DNA from: Pseudohongiella spirulinae
GTDB taxonomy: Bacteria; Pseudomonadota; Gammaproteobacteria; Pseudomonadales; Pseudohongiellaceae
DNA length: 64,000 bases
NCBI RefSeq assembly: GCF_001444425.1
Contig: NZ_CP013189.1
Coordinates: forward strand, 2,046,001 to 2,110,000
Direction: 5' to 3'
In this document: in pieces, positions 60,001 to 64,000 of the stretch
Numbering within the stretch: the stretch's first letter is position 1
Layout of the letters: the number at the start of each line of letters is the position of its first letter
Notes under the pieces: generated by a model
Told to the model about the DNA's origin: nothing
The model's database searches: none
The model's input: only the letters and a program-made list of their open reading frames with translations
Position numbers and translations under genes: made by a program

Positions 60001-60387
60001 TTAACGCACACCCCTGCTGGCCTGGCTCTGTGATTTGATCCAGCCGCCAATCATGCGGCCGATCTCATCGTTGAGCTTGGACCAATGCTCGAATTTCTTA
60101 AACTGCAGAAATTGGTACTGCATGGCCCTGCGCAAAAAGCTGCGCAGGACGTTTAGCTCGACATCAAGCTGCAACAAAGCAGCCCTTTTGTCCCGAGCCA
60201 GGTTACACTTGATGACGCAGCGCAGGATCGACCACATACACTGGCGGATCTCCGCACTGAGCACGTGGCGCTCAGACTTTGGAAATTGACGCAGTGCGAT
60301 ATACCCGTAGTCGATCATATCCTCAACTTTCTGACGGATCAGAAGGTCAGTGATTTTTTCTGGTTTGCGTTGCAGTGATCTGCTCAT
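60001..60387 (-). CDS. avd: DGR accessory variability determinant (Avd)
   Basis: Avd is a small, basic helical-bundle protein that forms a pentamer and binds the reverse transcriptase and template RNA. The 128 residues are helical and Arg/Lys-rich, starting MSRSLQRKPEKITDLLIRQK and containing FPKSERHVLSAEIRQCMWS and EHWSKLNDEIGRMIGGWIKS, typical of the bAvd/four-helix family. It is placed between the variable protein gene and the template repeat, as in the Bordetella phage BPP-1 order. AAGGA precedes the ATG. Confidence 0.92.
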   Translation of the reverse strand: MSRSLQRKPEKITDLLIRQKVEDMIDYGYIALRQFPKSERHVLSAEIRQCMWSILRCVIKCNLARDKRAALLQLDVELNVLRSFLRRAMQYQFLQFKKFEHWSKLNDEIGRMIGGWIKSQSQASRGVR

Positions 60388-60409
60388 AACATCCTTGTCA
60401 GCATGGTAG

Positions 60410-60425
60410 CGGCGCTTTAGCGCCG
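60410..60425. promoter_or_regulatory. short hairpin downstream of the variable repeat
   Basis: CGGCGC and GCGCCG form a 6-bp stem with a 4-base loop (TAAA on the minus strand), about 35 bases past the variable repeat. Several DGRs need a hairpin or cruciform at this place for target recognition. The stem here is shorter than in the Bordetella phage, so the match is tentative. Confidence 0.4.
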
Positions 60426-60448
60426 ATCAGATTACAGTGATTCAGGCT

Positions 60449-61516
60449 TCAGATTACAAAAGCGGGCCGCGCGCCGACAGTCGTGTGCGACGGCGACCGC
60501 TCAGCGCTGAGAGTGAGCGCGAACACGCCGGCGATCGAACCGCTGCTCCAGTAGCCACCGCGAAGCGAGACGCGCTCGCCAGAGGTGTTCAGATAGAATC
60601 CATCTCCGCCCAGGCCGCTCCCGGCGATGGGGAACAGCGCCAGTGCCTTGAGCCGGTTTAAAGCAGCCGTGCTGACAGGGTTTGCGCCAGTGCTATTTTG
60701 CATACCCTCAAACGTATTTACTGTTAGTCTGTACAGGGTATAGTCAGCAGTTCCGCTGTTTGCGCTGGCATATTTAACGGAATTGGCGTGCCCGGGTGAC
60801 ACCAGATCACCAGTGGCTCCATCAATCGCCATCCAGCTCGCAGAGGCTGCGCCCAGATCGGTCGCGGTCAGAGCAGCATCGTTGTTTTCGATAATTTGAA
60901 TCTCGCCAGCCACGACTCGCACCCCTGGTGTCCACTCCCAGACATTGCCGTTTAGGTCGCTGATACCAAAAGGCGTGTTGTCATGTCGCCAGCTGGTCGG
61001 GCCGGAGCCAGTCAGGGTGCGGGCGGTACCGCTTGCGGTGCCGGGTGTCACGCCATCCTGGCGTCGCCCAGCCTCGACAGTCGTCGCGTGATCTCGCCCA
61101 TAATCATTGTTACCTCGTGGCATCAATCCGTTTTTGTGACACCACAGCGCGAGTGCCGCAAACTCAACCGAGGTCGTCAGGTGCCACCCAGCGCCATTGT
61201 TGCGCGCCAGGCTGATGGCGGCATCGTTAGTGATCTCTGTCGTCGGATCAACACCAGGCACTGAGATCAGCTCGCTGTTGCGGCTGCTGCCCAGGTACTG
61301 GCCGATCATCAGCTCGTCTTTGTTGACACCGCCTACGATAAAAGCGGGGTGGCGGCTGATGCCCAGGTCGGAGTTGACGGCCGCCATATCGGAGTGACGC
61401 AGCACATACATGAAGCAGGGCTGTCCGGCAGCCGTGTACAGGACTGTGTTGCGGCCGTTGCTGGACGCCTCGACTTGCCTGCGCAGTTGGTCTGGCACGT
61501 TGATAGTAATTGGCAT
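60449..61516 (-). CDS. DGR-diversified phage variable protein (FGE/C-type-lectin-like fold)
   Basis: This 355-residue protein is the DGR target. Its C-terminal 200 residues have the formylglycine-generating-enzyme/sulfatase-modifying type of C-type lectin fold: SDLNGNVWEW at 187-196 and RGGYWSSGS near 319. The last 40 residues are the variable region with diversified sites Y322, S324, S325, T335, S337, A338, P342, H344, T346 and V347. The N-terminal part (1-110) is unassigned and probably attaches it to the virion. It starts 3 bp after a phage gene, so it is likely a receptor-binding tail protein. Confidence 0.93.
   Translation of the reverse strand: MPITINVPDQLRRQVEASSNGRNTVLYTAAGQPCFMYVLRHSDMAAVNSDLGISRHPAFIVGGVNKDELMIGQYLGSSRNSELISVPGVDPTTEITNDAAISLARNNGAGWHLTTSVEFAALALWCHKNGLMPRGNNDYGRDHATTVEAGRRQDGVTPGTASGTARTLTGSGPTSWRHDNTPFGISDLNGNVWEWTPGVRVVAGEIQIIENNDAALTATDLGAASASWMAIDGATGDLVSPGHANSVKYASANSGTADYTLYRLTVNTFEGMQNSTGANPVSTAALNRLKALALFPIAGSGLGGDGFYLNTSGERVSLRGGYWSSGSIAGVFALTLSAERSPSHTTVGARPAFVI
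60461..60574 (-). repeat. DGR variable repeat (VR)
   Basis: This is the 3' end of the variable protein gene, aligned base for base to the template repeat at 59886-59999. Of 14 differences, 12 are at template adenines (T on the plus strand). The other two are at 60491 (template T to G on the coding strand) and 60564 (G to T). The 15-base GC block at the end (60461-60475) is identical to the template and contains no adenine. Confidence 0.96.
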
Positions 61517-61519
61517 GGC

Positions 61520-61876
61520 TTACTCTCCTTGCGGCTCTTCTATCGGCTCTTCAGCCGGTGGTGTATTGGCGACATCGCGCGCGTTGGCAGCTGTCAGATA
61601 TGCTGAGTAGACCAGCGCATAAATCTCACCCTGCGTAACTGTCTGGCCAGTTGGCTGGCCTGTTGCCGGGTCATACAGATCAATGACTGCTGACGGGTCA
61701 AATGGCACAGTCAGATAACCCTGTGCGCTCTTGAGCGTCTGACCCGCACTGGTGGTCAGTACGGTCTCTTCGTCATAGCGTATCTCGGGCTGTGCAGCCA
61801 GCGGGTTGCTGATAACGATACGCTTGCATCGTGTCCACTCCGTGCCGGTGACGGATTGCTCGTTGTAGTTGCTCAT
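61520..61876 (-). CDS. phage protein upstream of the variable protein
   Basis: This acidic 118-residue protein (MSNYNEQSVTGTEWTRCKRI start, TPPAEEPIEEPQGE end) has no family I recognise. Its place directly before the variable protein, with a 3-bp gap, is that of a small tail-fibre or chaperone-type gene. The C-terminal EEP-rich tail is probably flexible. It is likely cotranscribed with its neighbours. Confidence 0.75.
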   Translation of the reverse strand: MSNYNEQSVTGTEWTRCKRIVISNPLAAQPEIRYDEETVLTTSAGQTLKSAQGYLTVPFDPSAVIDLYDPATGQPTGQTVTQGEIYALVYSAYLTAANARDVANTPPAEEPIEEPQGE

Positions 61877-61906
61877 GGTTGCTCCTGATCAGGGGTGTCA
61901 GTTGAA

Positions 61907-62659
61907 TTACGGTACGATGCCGCCGGAGTCGATGCGCAGCACCTCTGTGCCGTTGACGGCAAATGCAATCTCATCGGCAGCCGGGAAAAACATGCCAGTG
62001 CCGGGGTTGGTGCGATGGGCAATTGAGCAGCGGGCTGCAGATCCGGCGCTGGCCTTGTACTCGCCTATGCCAGCCAGTGTCTTGGCTGCCTGACCCGCCA
62101 AATCGGATATCTGTAGCAGCATCTGCACCAGAGCATCTGTGTCGCGGTTTGAGGGCTGGTCCTTGCGAATCTTGTCGGCAACGTCCAGCACGTAGTTGAT
62201 GTGCTCGATGAACTGGACGGAGTACTCTGCGGCCACCCAGCCCTTGTCCAGGGTGCCGGTAGATCCGGCGATGGGTACGTTGCCGGGCGTCGGGGTGACT
62301 GAGTAGTCGCCACCATAGACAATGGCAATGGCTTCGTCGCGGGCGTCTCGGGTTTCGTTTCGGTAGGTCAGTGCATCGCCGGCGTTGGTGCCCGAGGCGA
62401 TGACGGCCGCTTGGGCGGTGGCGGCATAGGCTGCTGACTGGTCGCGGAAGACTTCCACCTGCCCGATGGCTACGTTTAGCTCGCTGGTGATCTGGTTGCT
62501 CAGATCGGTGGTGGCCTGGACGATATCGGCCAGACCCTCATCAATGTCATCCAGGCCCTGGTTAACCCCAGCCTGCACACCATCAATCATGGCATTGTGC
62601 TTGACCGGATAATCGTGGTCTTTAATAGTGATCTTGTATGGCTGCAGATCAATGGCCAT
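61907..62659 (-). CDS. phage tail-fibre-like structural protein
   Basis: The 250-residue protein has a long helical middle, with many Ala, Gln and Asp residues (about 20-90), and a glycine-rich C-terminal part ending TEVLRIDSGGIVP. This is a common ending of trimeric tail-fibre domains (pattern FAVNGTEVLRID). The ATG at 62659 has AGGGAG 8 bases upstream and is preferred to the TTG at 62665. The function is inferred from composition and position. Confidence 0.72.
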   Translation of the reverse strand: MAIDLQPYKITIKDHDYPVKHNAMIDGVQAGVNQGLDDIDEGLADIVQATTDLSNQITSELNVAIGQVEVFRDQSAAYAATAQAAVIASGTNAGDALTYRNETRDARDEAIAIVYGGDYSVTPTPGNVPIAGSTGTLDKGWVAAEYSVQFIEHINYVLDVADKIRKDQPSNRDTDALVQMLLQISDLAGQAAKTLAGIGEYKASAGSAARCSIAHRTNPGTGMFFPAADEIAFAVNGTEVLRIDSGGIVP

Positions 62660-62661
62660 GC

Positions 62662-63528
62662 TCAATTCTCCCTGAGTGTCAGCGCGCTCGCGCTGCCGTT
62701 AAACATTTGTTGCTCATACTGGTAGTCGTTTGTGCGCCGGTAAATCGATGCGCCCATGTGCCAGGACCAGCCAACATCGTTGGGGTTGGGGATTACGTAC
62801 AAATCGCCGGTTTTCCCGGCGGCCCCGAGGATTGCGAGGAAGCGGTTGCGGTCCACGTCTTCCATCAGGCTGAAATCCAGATCAATGCGCCGGCGTACGG
62901 GCCGGGCGCTGCTCCAGTAACCACCGGCAACAGTGCGCGCCTGTTCGGTCAGATCGTCCGTGCCGAACACAGCACCCCAGTCATAGTTGTATTGCGGGGC
63001 CCAGGCAAAAAACAGCGCCAGTTTGTCGATCTCTACAATGTTGTCTGGCTGGGTGCCTGGCGTGATATCTAGCTGCATGGACTTGCCTGTCACATCCTCA
63101 AACACCAGCGTGTAGACGGCATCGAGCACGCTGTCCGCGTCACAGTAACCGCCCCAGGGGTCGAAGCCTGCCAGCATTTCGCCCCAGGGCCGCACCGTGA
63201 ATATGGTGTCTGCACCGGTCACGTCATCTGAGTCATACAGGACTGAGCCTGTCTGGTTCTCGCCATCCCAGATGCGCAGGCGCAGGGTGGTCTCCTCCAC
63301 CAGGTTGTGCCCCTTTAGCATCAGGCCTGACATGGCGCGGGCGGTGGCAGAGGACGCTTTGAGCGTAATCACGGACTCGCCAGTTATATCCCAGCGCGTG
63401 GGCAGGCCTTTTGTCTGGCTGAGCACATTGGCAATCGGATGCAGCACGTCAGTGCCCTGCATCGTGATCAGCGACATGTCCTCAAGCAGATTTTTCCACC
63501 CGATGAGTAATTTGCTTTTAAGCGCCAT
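62662..63528 (-). CDS. phage virion-associated protein (288 aa)
   Basis: I do not recognise a named family. The protein is beta-rich, starts MALKSKLLIGWKNLLEDMS, and has WDITGESVITLKASSATARA and a segment IEIDKLALFFAWAP-like (VEIDKLALFFAWAP), as seen in tail-tip or minor tail proteins. Residues coded by 62907-62926 read GGYWSS and match the variable repeat of the DGR target in 19 of 20 bases. It is followed 2 bp later by the tail-fibre-like gene. Confidence 0.72.
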   Translation of the reverse strand: MALKSKLLIGWKNLLEDMSLITMQGTDVLHPIANVLSQTKGLPTRWDITGESVITLKASSATARAMSGLMLKGHNLVEETTLRLRIWDGENQTGSVLYDSDDVTGADTIFTVRPWGEMLAGFDPWGGYCDADSVLDAVYTLVFEDVTGKSMQLDITPGTQPDNIVEIDKLALFFAWAPQYNYDWGAVFGTDDLTEQARTVAGGYWSSARPVRRRIDLDFSLMEDVDRNRFLAILGAAGKTGDLYVIPNPNDVGWSWHMGASIYRRTNDYQYEQQMFNGSASALTLREN

Positions 63529-63531
63529 GTG

Positions 63532-64000
63532 TTACACCCATATCTCAAACTGACATCGCTGTCGGGTCAGGTTTTTTTTGTTGCTGATCACAATCACCGA
63601 CGTGCCGGGGGAGCTGCCCACTGGGCCGAACCCATAATCGGCAGAGCGCAGCACGATTTTGTCGCCGATCTCATCGGCCAGAAAGCTGGCATCGCCCTCC
63701 CCGGCATAAACGCGGTGCTCGGTCTCGCGCAGATCCCAGCGCCTGGTAAGCTCTGCCGCTGCATCGGTCTGCTCATACAGCAGCGTCTCGCGCTTTTGGT
63801 TGCGCACAAACGGGTAGCCGGTGAGCGTGCGGGTTTCTTTCTCATAGCTGTAATCACGCGAGTACAGCAGCGCGTTGGCGGCGCTAACCGACCCTGCCAG
63901 CGTGTCGGTGCCCTGCACTGCCCAGTTTTTGCGGTATCCGAGCTCCAACTGTTTGTACGGTGGCTCGATGGACTGCAGGGTGAGACGGCTGAGCAGATTG
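63532..64000 (-). CDS. phage structural protein, 3' part (gene continues past window)
   Basis: The frame is open from the right edge down to the stop at 63532, giving at least 156 residues (visible start LLSRLTLQSIEPPYKQLELG). The shorter TTG-started frame at 63948 is not needed. It appears beta-rich, with no recognised domain. It ends 4 bp before the next gene and belongs to the same phage operon. Confidence 0.7.
   Translation of the reverse strand, partial: NLLSRLTLQSIEPPYKQLELGYRKNWAVQGTDTLAGSVSAANALLYSRDYSYEKETRTLTGYPFVRNQKRETLLYEQTDAAAELTRRWDLRETEHRVYAGEGDASFLADEIGDKIVLRSADYGFGPVGSSPGTSVIVISNKKNLTRQRCQFEIWV

Larger units (their letters stand above)
58507..64000 (-). mobile_element. prophage end region carrying a DGR (continues past window)
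   Basis: From the tRNA-Lys attachment site to the right edge, all genes are on the minus strand and read as a late phage module. Three or four virion or tail-like genes are followed by a diversified protein, Avd, template repeat and reverse transcriptase. No integrase, repressor, lysis or packaging gene is inside the window, so these must be further right. The stretch 58560-58644 holds nothing I can assign. Confidence 0.85.

Noticed and set aside
59712-60050. 112-codon minus-strand open frame across the template repeat and spacer
   Set aside because: It is open because the template repeat must be in register with the variable protein's codons. It overlaps the end of avd, has no ribosome-binding site and is better explained as the DGR RNA region.

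Overview
The window comes from a Gram-negative gammaproteobacterium that is probably marine. It has a Na+-translocating NADH:quinone reductase (Nqr), a sodium:alanine symporter, LpxH, BamC and BepA for the outer membrane, an EarP/EF-P(Arg32) pair and a prfB gene with the classic programmed frameshift. I cannot name the genus from sequence alone. Everything from 1 to about 58.5 kb reads as ordinary chromosomal backbone, densely packed with housekeeping genes. From 58,507 to the right edge it is a prophage.

Layout. 1-5.1 kb: nqrABCDEF on the minus strand (nqrF cut by the left edge). 5.4-16.7 kb: a long-form GAPDH, mfd, an AGCS symporter, csiV, a methylthioinosine phosphorylase, an HMA-TauE-like membrane protein, a 45-residue Cys-rich protein, earP and efp. 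16.7-17.9 kb: a repeat-rich gap followed by tRNA-Arg, -His and -Pro. 18-25.6 kb: cysS, glnS, ppiB, lpxH, a DUF1289 protein and acnB. 25.7-28.3 kb: a beta-lactamase-fold hydrolase surrounded by large palindromic repeats. 28.3-45.2 kb: a lipoprotein, a PQQ-type sugar dehydrogenase, an AEC transporter, pepN, small conserved genes, a rhomboid protease, nadK, a secreted metalloprotease, a broken ACC-deaminase-like gene, tRNA-Asp and -Val, queD, an FAD reductase, ung, lysS and prfB. 45.2-58.5 kb: mnmC, an M18 aminopeptidase, an FKBP isomerase, a leucine-rich lipoprotein, miaE, rmuC, bamC, dapA, an AI-2E family permease, a TusA-like protein, bepA and nadA.

The standout system is a complete diversity-generating retroelement (DGR) at 58.6-61.5 kb inside the prophage. 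In transcription order (minus strand) it has a variable protein with an FGE/C-type-lectin-type fold ending in a variable repeat, an Avd accessory protein, a template repeat and a reverse transcriptase. Over 114 aligned bases, 12 of the 22 template adenines differ in the variable repeat, against only 2 of the other 92 positions. The variable protein is the last product of a run of phage structural genes, so the likely role is diversification of a virion receptor-binding protein. The prophage boundary is a 3' half of tRNA-Lys just upstream of nadA.

A second, independent oddity is a family of about 185-207 bp palindromic repeats with six copies in the window. All copies share a core of about 67 bp and an internal motif, but each copy has its own long inverted-repeat arms. 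One core hairpin shows compensatory changes between copies. Two of the six sit between inverted copies of a 25-bp GC-rich hairpin sequence that also forms a 46-bp perfect palindrome near 5.4 kb.
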